Assembly: GCF_038397775.1 (NCBI RefSeq)
Contig: NZ_CP151650.1
Coordinates: forward strand, 6,281,001 to 6,345,000
Reading direction: 5' to 3'
DNA: 64,000 bases
Source of the DNA: Pseudomonas sp. RC10
GTDB taxonomy: Bacteria; Pseudomonadota; Gammaproteobacteria; Pseudomonadales; Pseudomonadaceae
The position numbers and the translations under genes are program-made. Positions 36,501-44,977 of the stretch are shown here, one piece after another. The notes under the pieces are model-generated. The model was given only the letters and a program-made list of their open reading frames with translations, was not told where the DNA came from and did no database searches. Position 1 is the stretch's first letter. Every line of letters starts with the position of its first letter.

Positions 36501-37459
36501 CAACCCTGATCGAACTGGAAAGCTTCGACGAACTGCAACGCGAGATCTTCGGTCCCGTGCTGCACGTCGTTCGCTACAAGCGCAAGGAACTGGACCAACT
36601 GATCGGCCAGATCAACGCCTCGGGCTACGGCCTGACGCTGGGTGTTCATACCCGCATCGACGAAACCATCGCCAAGGTGATCGACTCGGTGAACGCCGGC
36701 AACATGTACGTCAACCGCAACATCGTGGGTGCCGTGGTCGGGGTTCAACCGTTCGGCGGCGAAGGTCTGTCGGGCACCGGTCCGAAAGCGGGCGGCCCGC
36801 TGTACCTGTATCGCCTGCTCTCGACTCGCCCTGCCGACGCCGTGCAGAAATCGTTCGCTCAAGGTGACGCCGCGACGAAGCCTGACGTGCGCCTGCGCGA
36901 CAACCTGCTCAAACCGCTGACCGCTTTGAAAGCCTGGGCGTCGAGCCAGCAACAAGCGGAATTGGAAGCGACCTGTGATCAGTTCGCCGAACAATCGCAA
37001 AGCGGCATCTCACGACTGCTGGCAGGCCCGACCGGCGAGCGCAACAGCTACAGCATCCTGCCCCGTGAGCACGTGCTGTGCCTGGCCGAAGACGAAACCG
37101 ACCTGCTGACGCAACTGGCCGCTGTACTGGCCGTTGGCAGCACCGCCATCGTGCCGGACACCGAGATCAGCAAGCCGCTGTACAAGCGCCTGCCGAAAGA
37201 CGTGCAGGCGCGCATCAAACTGGTGAGTGACTGGAGCAAGGACGACATCGCCATCGAAGCCGTCCTGCACCACGGCGACTCCGACCAGCTGCGCGCCATC
37301 TGCGAGCAAGTCGCTCAGCGTGCTGGCGCCATCATCGGTGTTCACGGCTTGTCCAAAGGCGAAACCGGCATTGCGCTGGAACGCTTGGTGATCGAACGTG
37401 CGTTGAGCGTGAACACCGCTGCGGCAGGGGGGAATGCGAGTCTGATGACGATCGGGTAA
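33506..37459 (+). CDS. putA: Trifunctional PutA: repressor, proline dehydrogenase, P5C dehydrogenase
   Basis: Oxidises proline to glutamate in two steps and represses put genes when proline is low. The 1317-residue protein begins with a ribbon-helix-helix DNA-binding domain (about residues 1-47), then an FAD proline dehydrogenase barrel (about 190-560; for example SIKLSALHPRYSRAQ and the RLVKGAYWDSEIK segment) and an aldehyde dehydrogenase domain (about 650-1120). There ETGGQN holds the glutamate (about 880) and GQRCSALRVL the nucleophile cysteine (about 914). A C-terminal ALDH-like domain ends it. Reduced flavin is known to move PutA from DNA to the membrane. Confidence 0.97.
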   Translation: MATTTLGVKLDDPTRERLKAAAQSIDRTPHWLIKQAIFNYLEKLEAGATLNELNGLVSKDADDHGDLPVDNGHQAFLEFAESILPQSVLRAAITSAYRRPEPEVVPMLLEQARLPVAMADATHKLAASIAEKLRNQKSAGGRAGIVQGLLQEFSLSSQEGVALMCLAEALLRIPDKGTRDALIRDKISTGNWQPHLGNSPSLFVNAATWGLLLTGKLVSTHNEAGLTSSLSRIIGKSGEPMIRKGVDMAMRLMGEQFVTGETIAEALANASRFESKGFRYSYDMLGEAALTEHDAQKYLASYEQAIHSIGKASHGRGIYEGPGISIKLSALHPRYSRAQYERVMEELYPRLLSLTLLAKQYDIGLNIDAEEADRLELSLDLLERLCFEPQLTGWNGIGFVIQAYQKRCPYVIDYVIDLARRSRHRLMIRLVKGAYWDSEIKRAQVEGLEGYPVYTRKVYTDVSYIACARKLLSVPEVIYPQFATHNAHTLSAIYHIAGQNYYPGQYEFQCLHGMGEPLYEQVVGKVADGKLNRPCRVYAPVGTHETLLAYLVRRLLENGANTSFVNRIADQSISIQELVADPVSSIERMATQEGGFGLPHPRIPLPRDLYGSERANSAGIDMANEHRLASLSSALLATAHNDWKALPMLGSPVSAGAANPVLNPSDLRDVVGHVQEASLEDVDNALLSALSAGPIWQATPPAERAAILERAADLMEADIQLLMGLLAREAGKTYANAIAEVREAVDFLRYYAVQARNDFTNDAHRPLGPVVCISPWNFPLAIFSGQVAAALAAGNPVLAKPAEQTPLVAAQAVRILLEAGIPEGVVQLLPGRGETVGARLVGDDRVKGVMFTGSTEVARLLQRNIAGRLDSQGRPIPLIAETGGQNAMIVDSSALTEQVVIDVVSSAFDSAGQRCSALRVLCLQEDSADRVIEMLKGAMAESRLGNPERLSVDIGPVIDAEAKAGIEKHIQAMRDKGRNVYQVAIADSDEIKRGTYVMPTLIELESFDELQREIFGPVLHVVRYKRKELDQLIGQINASGYGLTLGVHTRIDETIAKVIDSVNAGNMYVNRNIVGAVVGVQPFGGEGLSGTGPKAGGPLYLYRLLSTRPADAVQKSFAQGDAATKPDVRLRDNLLKPLTALKAWASSQQQAELEATCDQFAEQSQSGISRLLAGPTGERNSYSILPREHVLCLAEDETDLLTQLAAVLAVGSTAIVPDTEISKPLYKRLPKDVQARIKLVSDWSKDDIAIEAVLHHGDSDQLRAICEQVAQRAGAIIGVHGLSKGETGIALERLVIERALSVNTAAAGGNASLMTIG

Positions 37460-37478
37460 GCCGGCGCTACGTCCCTCC

Positions 37479-37566
37479 TGTAGGAGCGAATTCAGTCGCG
37501 TGACGTCTGTACATCCGATGACCTTCGTCGGGTATACCTTCTCATCGCGAATGAATTCGCTCCCAC
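37479..37566. repeat. REP doublet, family B
   Basis: TGTAGGAGCGAATTCAGTCG is partly mirrored by TCGCGAATGAATTCGCTCCCAC after putA; the left arm has one substitution in the inner palindrome. Confidence 0.85.
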
Positions 37567-37705
37567 GGTCAGAAACCGTGCGACGCTCTCTACCCGGCCT
37601 GCATTCACCCTGTGTTCTAGCCCTCCATCACCCACATCAATCTTCCTGTTCACCCCTTCCCCTCGCCCCTAGACTCCTCGGCAATCCAACAAAAGGTACG
37701 CCGCC

Positions 37706-39508
37706 ATGTCCGAGACGCTGCTCAGTTCCCGCAATCTGGCTTTCGAGCTGTACGAGGTGCTGGACGCCGAGGCATTGACTCAGCGTGCAAGGTTTGCCGA
37801 GCACAGTCGTGAGACGTTTGATGCCGCCATTGGCACGGCGCGGGCGATTGCGGAGAAATACTTCGCGCCCCACAACCGCAAGAACGACGAGAACGAGCCG
37901 CGCTTTGAGAACGGCGAAGCGGTGTTGATCCCCGAGGTGAAACCCGCTGTCGATGCGTTTCTTGAAGCAGGCTTTTTGAACGCGGCGCGGGATTTCGAAG
38001 CGGGTGGCATGCAGTTGCCGACGCTGTTATCCCAAGCCTGTTTCGCTCACTTCCAGTCCGCCAACGCGGCGTCGACGTCGTACCCCTTCTTGACCATGGG
38101 CGCGGCGAACCTGATCGAGAACTTCGGCAGCGAAGAACAAAAGCAGAAATTTCTGCAACCGATGATCGAGGGGCGTTTTTTCGGCACCATGGCGTTGACC
38201 GAACCTCACGCCGGATCATCGCTGTCGGACATTCGCACCCGCGCAGAACCTGCCGCCGACGGTAGCTACCGGCTGCGCGGCAACAAGATTTTTATTTCGG
38301 GCGGCGATCATCCGCTGTCCGAAAACATCGTCCATCTGGTGCTGGCCAAACTCCCGGACGCGCCACCCGGCGTGAAGGGCATTTCGCTGTTCATCGTGCC
38401 GAAGTTTCTGGTCAACGAAGACGGCAGTCTCGGACCCCGCAACGACGTGCTGCTCGCCGGGCTGTTCCACAAAATGGGCTGGCGCGGTACCACCTCGACG
38501 GCTCTGAATTTTGGCGATAACGGGAGCTGCGTGGGGTATCTGGTGGGCAAGCCCCATCAGGGCTTGAGCTACATGTTTCAGATGATGAACGAGGCACGGA
38601 TCGGCGTGGGCATGGGCGCCGTGATGCTCGGTTACGCCGGTTATCTGTATTCGCTGGAGTACGCCCGCGAACGCCCTCAGGGTCGCCTGCCCGACAGCAA
38701 AAATCCCGAAAGCGCGCCGGTGTCGATCATTCAACACGCGGACGTGAAACGCATGCTGCTGACGCAAAAAGCCTACGTCGAGGGCGCGTTCGATTTGGGA
38801 CTGTACGCCGCTCGCCTGTTCGACGACACGCAAACGGGCGACACCGAAGAAGCGCGCAAGCTGGCCCATGAACTGCTGGACCTGCTGACCCCCATCGTCA
38901 AATCCTGGCCTTCGGAGTTCTGCTTGAAAGCCAACGAGCTGGCGATCCAGATTCTCGGCGGCCACGGTTACACCCGCGAATATCCGGTGGAGCAGTACTA
39001 CCGCGACAACCGCCTGAACCCGATTCACGAAGGCACTCACGGCATTCAGTCGCTGGATCTGCTGGGACGCAAACTGGCGCAGAACGGCGGCACCGGTCTC
39101 AAGCAATTGGTCCGTCTGATCGCAGACACCTGCCAACGGGCGCAGGAACACGCGTCGTTGAGTTCATTGCGCCAGCCACTGGAACAGCTGGTGGCACGCT
39201 TGCAGGCCGTGACGCTTGAACTCTTAATGGACTTGGCCCAAGGCAAGGTCACCGCGACGCTGGCCAACTCTGCCCTCTACCTCAAAGCGTTCGGCCACAC
39301 AGTCATCGGCTGGCGCTGGCTGGAGCAGGCGATTCGGGCGCAAGAAGGCCTGAATAAAGGCCAGACGGCCGACACGGATTTCTATACCGGCAAACTCGCG
39401 GCCGCACGATTCTTCCTGACGTGGGAAGTCCCGGCGTGTCATCACGAGCTGGCGATTCTCCAGGCTCGTGATGACGTCTGCCTGACGATGCAGGACAGCT
39501 GGTTCTGA
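37706..39508 (+). CDS. Acyl-CoA dehydrogenase, long form (DmdC/AcdH-like)
   Basis: A 600-residue flavoprotein that should introduce a trans-2 double bond into an acyl-CoA. It has the substrate and FAD-binding stretch FGTMALTEPHAGSSLSDIRT and the catalytic glutamate in NPIHEGTHGIQSLDLLGRK (about residue 441), followed by the extra C-terminal helical domain of the 580-600-residue group. That group includes 3-methylmercaptopropionyl-CoA dehydrogenase. The substrate cannot be told from sequence. The start follows AAAAGGTACGCCGCC. P. aeruginosa has a similar gene (PA5020) beside the antiporter and mscK genes, a synteny that is kept here apart from the inserted toxin gene. Confidence 0.85.
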   Translation: MSETLLSSRNLAFELYEVLDAEALTQRARFAEHSRETFDAAIGTARAIAEKYFAPHNRKNDENEPRFENGEAVLIPEVKPAVDAFLEAGFLNAARDFEAGGMQLPTLLSQACFAHFQSANAASTSYPFLTMGAANLIENFGSEEQKQKFLQPMIEGRFFGTMALTEPHAGSSLSDIRTRAEPAADGSYRLRGNKIFISGGDHPLSENIVHLVLAKLPDAPPGVKGISLFIVPKFLVNEDGSLGPRNDVLLAGLFHKMGWRGTTSTALNFGDNGSCVGYLVGKPHQGLSYMFQMMNEARIGVGMGAVMLGYAGYLYSLEYARERPQGRLPDSKNPESAPVSIIQHADVKRMLLTQKAYVEGAFDLGLYAARLFDDTQTGDTEEARKLAHELLDLLTPIVKSWPSEFCLKANELAIQILGGHGYTREYPVEQYYRDNRLNPIHEGTHGIQSLDLLGRKLAQNGGTGLKQLVRLIADTCQRAQEHASLSSLRQPLEQLVARLQAVTLELLMDLAQGKVTATLANSALYLKAFGHTVIGWRWLEQAIRAQEGLNKGQTADTDFYTGKLAAARFFLTWEVPACHHELAILQARDDVCLTMQDSWF

Positions 39509-39559
39509 GATAAGCGGCGCGTGAGCAGAGGCTCATTTCGCCGCCTATCGATCACCTTC

Positions 39560-42500
39560 TCAACTGGCCGCCGAGTGCCACGAGTTTTCGGCACCCGCTG
39601 TGATTTTCAGCCGTCGGCCAAATGGGACATAAAAGTCTTGAGCTTCTATCACGTACTCCTGATAGGTGAGCGAAGAAATGCCTGATTTTGCGTGGAGGGA
39701 ATTGTCGAGCAAGGCCGCGTAGTCCGGGCGAACGCTCTTCAATGTGTCCAGCAACAGGCGCGGCCCTGTCACGAAAAATATCTTGGTCATGTAAGGATTT
39801 TTCCCGTCGATCACTTGGGACTTGTCTGCTTCCATGCTGACAAGCGCGTCGAGCTCGTCCTTGAAGCGCGCGTACAACGTGCTCTGCACTTCCCGTAACA
39901 CCGGATTACCGGGGTGGCTGGCAAAATGGCTGTTGCCAGGACCGAAGAAATCCATGCGCGACGACGACACAGCCTCCCCCATCAACACATCGTTCGGCCC
40001 CGCATTCAGCGCTTGCCCCTCGAACGACACTTTGATCACGTCGTCGCAATCCATGTAGATACCGCCGTACTCATGCAACAACGGATAGCGCACCACGTCC
40101 GACGCCGCTGCATAGTTTTGGCCGCTGCCTTCACGGAAATAGTTGAAGGGTTCGGCGGTGTGCGGGCTTTCCCTGAAATGGGTGAAGAACGGTTCTTCTT
40201 CAAGGTTCGAGACGGTCATGTTCGGATGGCCCGCAAACGCCGCTTGCAGTTGTGCCTGTGGGCTGGCCCCGTCAACGATGGCAGTGTCATCGATCTGGAT
40301 ATGCAGAGTGAAGCTGAGGTCCGGGTTGGTCTCCATGTTGGCTTTCATCCCGGCGATCAAATGTTCATCCGGAAGCCTGCTGCCTAGCCAGACGTGGTGA
40401 ACGGTGCGGTTCACCGCCTGCGTGTCTTTCGCCACGCCGGGCACGCGTGGAAATTTGTAAATCTCGCTTTTCACAGGCGGCAATAGCTTGCCCCTGACCT
40501 TGAGGAACCTGTCCTCGTTCCCCGATTTCCAGACGCCGTTGTTGTCCATCCATCGGAACTCGACGGCGTTCTTTTTCCAGCAACCCAGATCCACGTCATA
40601 GGACACCCGGACGTCTTTCGATGGATTGGGAATGAAGAACTGATCGATTTCCTGACCGTCATCGCCCACCACCGGCCGTACCTCGATACCGTCCAGTGGG
40701 ATCTCCACGAACAAGGGCGGCTGCGCGCGCACCAGTGGAATATCCTCTTTGACCGGCGCGATCTCGGGAACAGGTTCGTCCCCAGGTACGTAGCTGTCGC
40801 CACCCCTCAGCCCAGGCCTGACATCAATGTCGGAATAAAAGCCTTTCAGCTTTTTGACGTACGGTCCCTTGAGCGTCGAATCGCGCGACGAAACGATTCG
40901 GTACTGCTGGGCATTCTCGACGAACTCCACTCGGTAGACCTTTGCGTGCACGCGAGCGAAATGGATGTCGCTTCCGGAGTCCTTGTCAAAAACGCTGTAG
41001 ACGTTTCCTTCATCCAGACTGTTCCACTCTCCGCCAGCAGGCAGTTCATCGACATATTCGAAGCTGGCGAGATCAGCCCTCAGCGCCGGGCTCAGCGAGC
41101 GCAACCCTGCAGGCTCCACACCAAAGGCTTTCACAGCGTCGAAGTGGGCCGCGTGATGCGCTCTCAGGTCTGCTCGACGCTGCTCCTCCTGATCCCGTCG
41201 CGCCCCGCGTTCATCTTCGGACTCAGTCGCTCGCGCTTGCTTCTCTTCCGCCGCATGCGTTTCTGCGCGTTCCGCTTCGGCCGAGGCTGCAGTCCGCTCT
41301 TCTTCAGTTGCACTGCTGATTTTCTGTCCAATCTCGTCGGCCGCGCCTGCGGCAACTGGCTCGCCTTTCACCGCTGCCGCGCCCAATACTTTTCCAGCGC
41401 CCTCGGCGAGTGCCGGCACAGCATTGAGAACACCAAAGACGATTCGGCCAGCGCCCTCATGCTGTTCTTCGACAGTCCCCTCGATCACCTGATCGGCTCC
41501 CAGGCCGATCAGCGCCACAGACATCACCGCGAGGGGCGCCCACAAACCTGGCACCACCATCGCGATAACGCCGGTGACGTTGATCGCGGCAGACAGGATC
41601 TCCGCCGCCGTTTCCTTGTTGTAGTCGGCGCGGCTGCGGAACAGACGCCTTGCGTCCGACTTGAGTCGGCTTTGGAGGTTTTTCTTGAAATGAGAGAACG
41701 GCCACGGTGAAAGCGCCGGCCCCAGATTGATCTCACTGGCGGGGTTCCAATAATGCGTATTGCCGATGAACCAGTTCGGGTAAGCACCCAGTCCTTTCAG
41801 AGATGACTGCAGGCCACTGTAAAAAACGCCGTCAGGCCCATCCTCGATTTTAAAATGCCCTTCCAGCGCTGTTCTCCGCTGGGTGTATCGGCACTGCAAC
41901 GCAAACCAGTCACGTAAGGCGGCCATGTCGTCGAAACCGTGCAGCGGCGACGAGTTGCCGGGGATGTACATCACTAGCCTTTCAGTGCGCTCATCCTTGA
42001 GCACAATGATGTCGGTAGCGGTGTAGCAATAAATGCCGAGCTCGCGAATTGTCACATTCTGAGGATTCAGCGGCGCATCCCGAAATGCCTCGAACGCCAA
42101 CGTTTCCCACGGCTGTTCAGGCTTCAGGCCTACAGCGTCGAGGACAAGCGCCTTATCCTCGTCACTGAGCGAGCCTTCCTCATGCTGAACATAGGCAGCC
42201 CGCAGAAGCGAAGCCTTGATGAACACGTGATAGTCATCCCGGTGCGCGGCCCAGAAATCGTTGAGCAGCTCCTCGTAGTGGGACTGGAGATCAGCCTCCC
42301 AAATGAAGCGCTTGAACGGCTTGGGGTCCAGATGGACCTGAGCGGAACCGTCGAAGTGTTGGGGGGCGGTTTTACGGTAGATCGCTTCATAGGCAAAACA
42401 CTGGTCGAGCGACAGAGGTTCTTCCGAAATGACCGCGGGATACCCTTCAAGCCGCCAGTCCTCCAGCGTTCCGAGATGATCGTAGAAGTGGCCATCGCCC

Positions 42501-42934
42501 TCCTGCTGCCAATTGCGCATCAAGGCTTCAGTCAGCGTCATCGAGTAGGCAAGGTTCGCACGCTGATCGCCGTGGTCCGCGGCGTCGATGTAGAGCGTGG
42601 CAATGATCAGGTCATCGGGATCGATGTCCAGCTCCAGATGCTCCAGAACGTAGGCCTTGGCCTTGTCGTGAGCGAAGTCTTTGGGGGACGGAAAGCTTAA
42701 ATCCTTGCTGGCCAGGAACTCTGTCAGCAGCAAGGCGTGATGTGGGTCACGCCCTCCTTCTTCAATCGGCACGATTTCAGGCCCCTCCACCTCGGGTAGC
42801 CCGACTTCGTAGCCGATGCCTTCGGCAGCTTCATCTACCTCAAGATCAAGCTCTGGATAAAAAATCGAACCAATGCTACGTGGCCGAACGCCCGACGGCA
42901 TCGGGTATAGGGAGGGCTCCAGTTTCTTTTTCAT
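39560..42934 (-). CDS. Large toxin-like protein with C-terminal DxD glycosyltransferase domain
   Basis: A 1124-residue protein with no signal peptide. The first 400-450 residues resemble the dermonecrotic-toxin-like N-terminal region (DUF6543 type) of large Pseudomonas toxins. A hydrophobic segment follows near residue 450-475 (GVIAMVVPGLWAPLAVMSVA), then a Glu/Ala/Arg-rich coiled region (about 535-590). The C-terminal third is a GT32/GT44-like glycosyltransferase, with VHHVWLGSRLPDEHL (about 840) and DVVRYPLLHEYGGIYMDCDD (DxD near 961). TcdA/TcdB and OCH1-like enzymes share this design. I chose the ATG at 42934, with AAGGA eight bases upstream. No immunity or secretion gene is adjacent. Function is inferred. 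Confidence 0.7.
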   Translation of the reverse strand: MKKKLEPSLYPMPSGVRPRSIGSIFYPELDLEVDEAAEGIGYEVGLPEVEGPEIVPIEEGGRDPHHALLLTEFLASKDLSFPSPKDFAHDKAKAYVLEHLELDIDPDDLIIATLYIDAADHGDQRANLAYSMTLTEALMRNWQQEGDGHFYDHLGTLEDWRLEGYPAVISEEPLSLDQCFAYEAIYRKTAPQHFDGSAQVHLDPKPFKRFIWEADLQSHYEELLNDFWAAHRDDYHVFIKASLLRAAYVQHEEGSLSDEDKALVLDAVGLKPEQPWETLAFEAFRDAPLNPQNVTIRELGIYCYTATDIIVLKDERTERLVMYIPGNSSPLHGFDDMAALRDWFALQCRYTQRRTALEGHFKIEDGPDGVFYSGLQSSLKGLGAYPNWFIGNTHYWNPASEINLGPALSPWPFSHFKKNLQSRLKSDARRLFRSRADYNKETAAEILSAAINVTGVIAMVVPGLWAPLAVMSVALIGLGADQVIEGTVEEQHEGAGRIVFGVLNAVPALAEGAGKVLGAAAVKGEPVAAGAADEIGQKISSATEEERTAASAEAERAETHAAEEKQARATESEDERGARRDQEEQRRADLRAHHAAHFDAVKAFGVEPAGLRSLSPALRADLASFEYVDELPAGGEWNSLDEGNVYSVFDKDSGSDIHFARVHAKVYRVEFVENAQQYRIVSSRDSTLKGPYVKKLKGFYSDIDVRPGLRGGDSYVPGDEPVPEIAPVKEDIPLVRAQPPLFVEIPLDGIEVRPVVGDDGQEIDQFFIPNPSKDVRVSYDVDLGCWKKNAVEFRWMDNNGVWKSGNEDRFLKVRGKLLPPVKSEIYKFPRVPGVAKDTQAVNRTVHHVWLGSRLPDEHLIAGMKANMETNPDLSFTLHIQIDDTAIVDGASPQAQLQAAFAGHPNMTVSNLEEEPFFTHFRESPHTAEPFNYFREGSGQNYAAASDVVRYPLLHEYGGIYMDCDDVIKVSFEGQALNAGPNDVLMGEAVSSSRMDFFGPGNSHFASHPGNPVLREVQSTLYARFKDELDALVSMEADKSQVIDGKNPYMTKIFFVTGPRLLLDTLKSVRPDYAALLDNSLHAKSGISSLTYQEYVIEAQDFYVPFGRRLKITAGAENSWHSAAS

Positions 42935-43198
42935 CGTCGACATCCTTGTCAGTGATCAGAAGCCCCACAGTAGCCAACTAAAGATCCGAACATGCACTGC
43001 ATAATTACCGCACTCTGCACACCCTATTAATGGCATTGTGCACGGCTGTTGGTTCTCCAGGACCGAAGCAAGCGTTAAGCCCTCCACTGGCAGAAGCCTT
43101 TGACAGCGTGCCAATTCAACGGGTTAAATCCCTTGGCACGTGGACTGCATGTCAGTTCACGCATGCGTTCATTTCTGCTTTTGTCTGGAGTACCGCCC

Positions 43199-44941
43199 TT
43201 GGATGCGACGACCATCAACAGCCTGTTCCTGATCGGCGCGTTGCTGGTGGGCGCGAGTATTCTGGTCAGCTCGCTGTCGTCCCGGCTCGGCATCCCGATT
43301 CTGGTCATCATCCTGGCGGTCGGCATGGCGGCAGGCGTCGATGGCGGCGGCATCATCTTCGACAACTACCCGACGGCCTATCTGGTCGGCAACCTCGCAC
43401 TGGCGGTGATCCTGCTCGACGGCGGCCTGCGAACCCGGGTCGCGAGTTTCCGGGTTGCGCTCTGGCCGGCCTTGTCGCTGGCCACGGTCGGGGTGCTGAT
43501 CACCACGGGTCTGACCGGCATGATCGCGGCCTGGCTGTTCGACCTGAACATCATTCAAGGCCTGTTGATCGGCGCCATCGTCGGCTCAACGGACGCCGCA
43601 GCGGTGTTCTCGCTACTGGGCGGCAAGGGCCTCAATGAGCGGGTCACGGCCAGCCTCGAAATCGAATCTGGCAGCAACGACCCGATGGCGGTGTTCCTGA
43701 CCGTCACGCTGATCGACATGCTGTCTAGCGGCCAGACCGGCCTGCACTGGAGCCTGTTGGGTCATCTGATCCAGGAATTCGGCATCGGCGCCATCCTCGG
43801 TCTCGGCGGCGGCTGGCTGATGCTGCAACTGGTCAACCGCATCAACCTGGCCAACGGCCTGTACCCGATTCTGGTGATCGCGGGCGGCCTGGCCGTGTTT
43901 GCGCTAACCAACGCCATCCATGGCAGTGGCTTTCTGGCGGTCTACCTGTGCGGTCTGGTACTCGGCAACAAGCCGATTCGTAGCCGTCACGGCATCCTGC
44001 ACATGCTCGACGGCATGGCGTGGCTCGCCCAGATCGGCATGTTCCTGGTGTTGGGCCTGCTGGTCACGCCCCATGATTTGCTGCCCATCGCGCTGCCGGC
44101 CTTGGGCCTGGCGCTGTGGATGATTCTGGTGGCGCGCCCGCTGTCGGTCCTCGCAGGCCTGCTGCCGTTCCGCGTGTTTCATGGTCGCGAAAAAGCCTTC
44201 ATCGCGTGGGTCGGCCTGCGCGGGGCGGTCCCGATCATTCTGGCGGTGTTCCCGCTGATGGCGGGTCTGCCGCAGGCGCAACTGTTCTTCAACCTCGCCT
44301 TCTTTATCGTGTTGGTGTCGCTGCTGGTGCAGGGCACGAGCCTGCCGTGGATGGCGAAATGGCTGAAGGTGACGGTTCCGCCTGATCCTGCACCCATCTC
44401 TCGCGCAGCGCTCGAAGTGCACGTGACCAGCGAGTGGGAGCTGTTCGTTTACCGACTCGGTGCCGAGAAATGGTGCATCGGTGCGGCCCTTCGCGAGCTG
44501 AAAATGCCGGAAGGCACCCGGATCGCGGCCCTGTTTCGGGGTCAGCAACTGCTCCATCCGTCGGGTAGTACGGTGTTGGAGACGGGCGACCTGCTGTGCG
44601 TCATCGGCCACGAACACGACCTTCCCGCCCTCGGCAAGCTGTTCAGTCAGGCGCCGCAACGGGGTCTGGATCTGCGCTTCTTCGGTGACTTCGTCCTTGA
44701 GGGAGACGCTCAGCTCGGGGCTGTCGCGGCATTGTACGGTTTGAAACTCGACGGCCTGGATTCGAACATGCCGCTGAGCCAGTTCATCATTCAGAAGAAT
44801 CGCGGCGCGCCCATTGTCGGCGACCAGATCGAATGGAACGGAACTATTTGGACAGTTGCGGTTATGGAAGGGAACAAGATCCTCAAAGTGGGCGTCAGAT
44901 TCCCCGAAGGAAGCCGCCCGGGTCCCGGGTTGTTCCTCTAA
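43199..44941 (+). CDS. cvrA: K+/H+ antiporter, CvrA/NhaP2 family
   Basis: A 580-residue CPA1 antiporter with about 12-13 hydrophobic segments. It has the family motif [20 protein letters not shown], the ion-binding [12 protein letters not shown] and a C-terminal TrkA-C regulatory domain (about residues 395-475). It exchanges cytoplasmic K+ (or Na+) for H+ and helps tolerance to osmotic shock. I chose the TTG at 43199 ([15 protein letters not shown]), preceded by CTGGAG, because it matches the E. coli CvrA N-terminus; the frame is open from 43100. mscK follows 36 bases downstream. Confidence 0.9.
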   Translation: MDATTINSLFLIGALLVGASILVSSLSSRLGIPILVIILAVGMAAGVDGGGIIFDNYPTAYLVGNLALAVILLDGGLRTRVASFRVALWPALSLATVGVLITTGLTGMIAAWLFDLNIIQGLLIGAIVGSTDAAAVFSLLGGKGLNERVTASLEIESGSNDPMAVFLTVTLIDMLSSGQTGLHWSLLGHLIQEFGIGAILGLGGGWLMLQLVNRINLANGLYPILVIAGGLAVFALTNAIHGSGFLAVYLCGLVLGNKPIRSRHGILHMLDGMAWLAQIGMFLVLGLLVTPHDLLPIALPALGLALWMILVARPLSVLAGLLPFRVFHGREKAFIAWVGLRGAVPIILAVFPLMAGLPQAQLFFNLAFFIVLVSLLVQGTSLPWMAKWLKVTVPPDPAPISRAALEVHVTSEWELFVYRLGAEKWCIGAALRELKMPEGTRIAALFRGQQLLHPSGSTVLETGDLLCVIGHEHDLPALGKLFSQAPQRGLDLRFFGDFVLEGDAQLGAVAALYGLKLDGLDSNMPLSQFIIQKNRGAPIVGDQIEWNGTIWTVAVMEGNKILKVGVRFPEGSRPGPGLFL

Positions 44942-44977
44942 ACTGCTCCTCTTTCCTGATCGTGCAACCCGGTGTCT

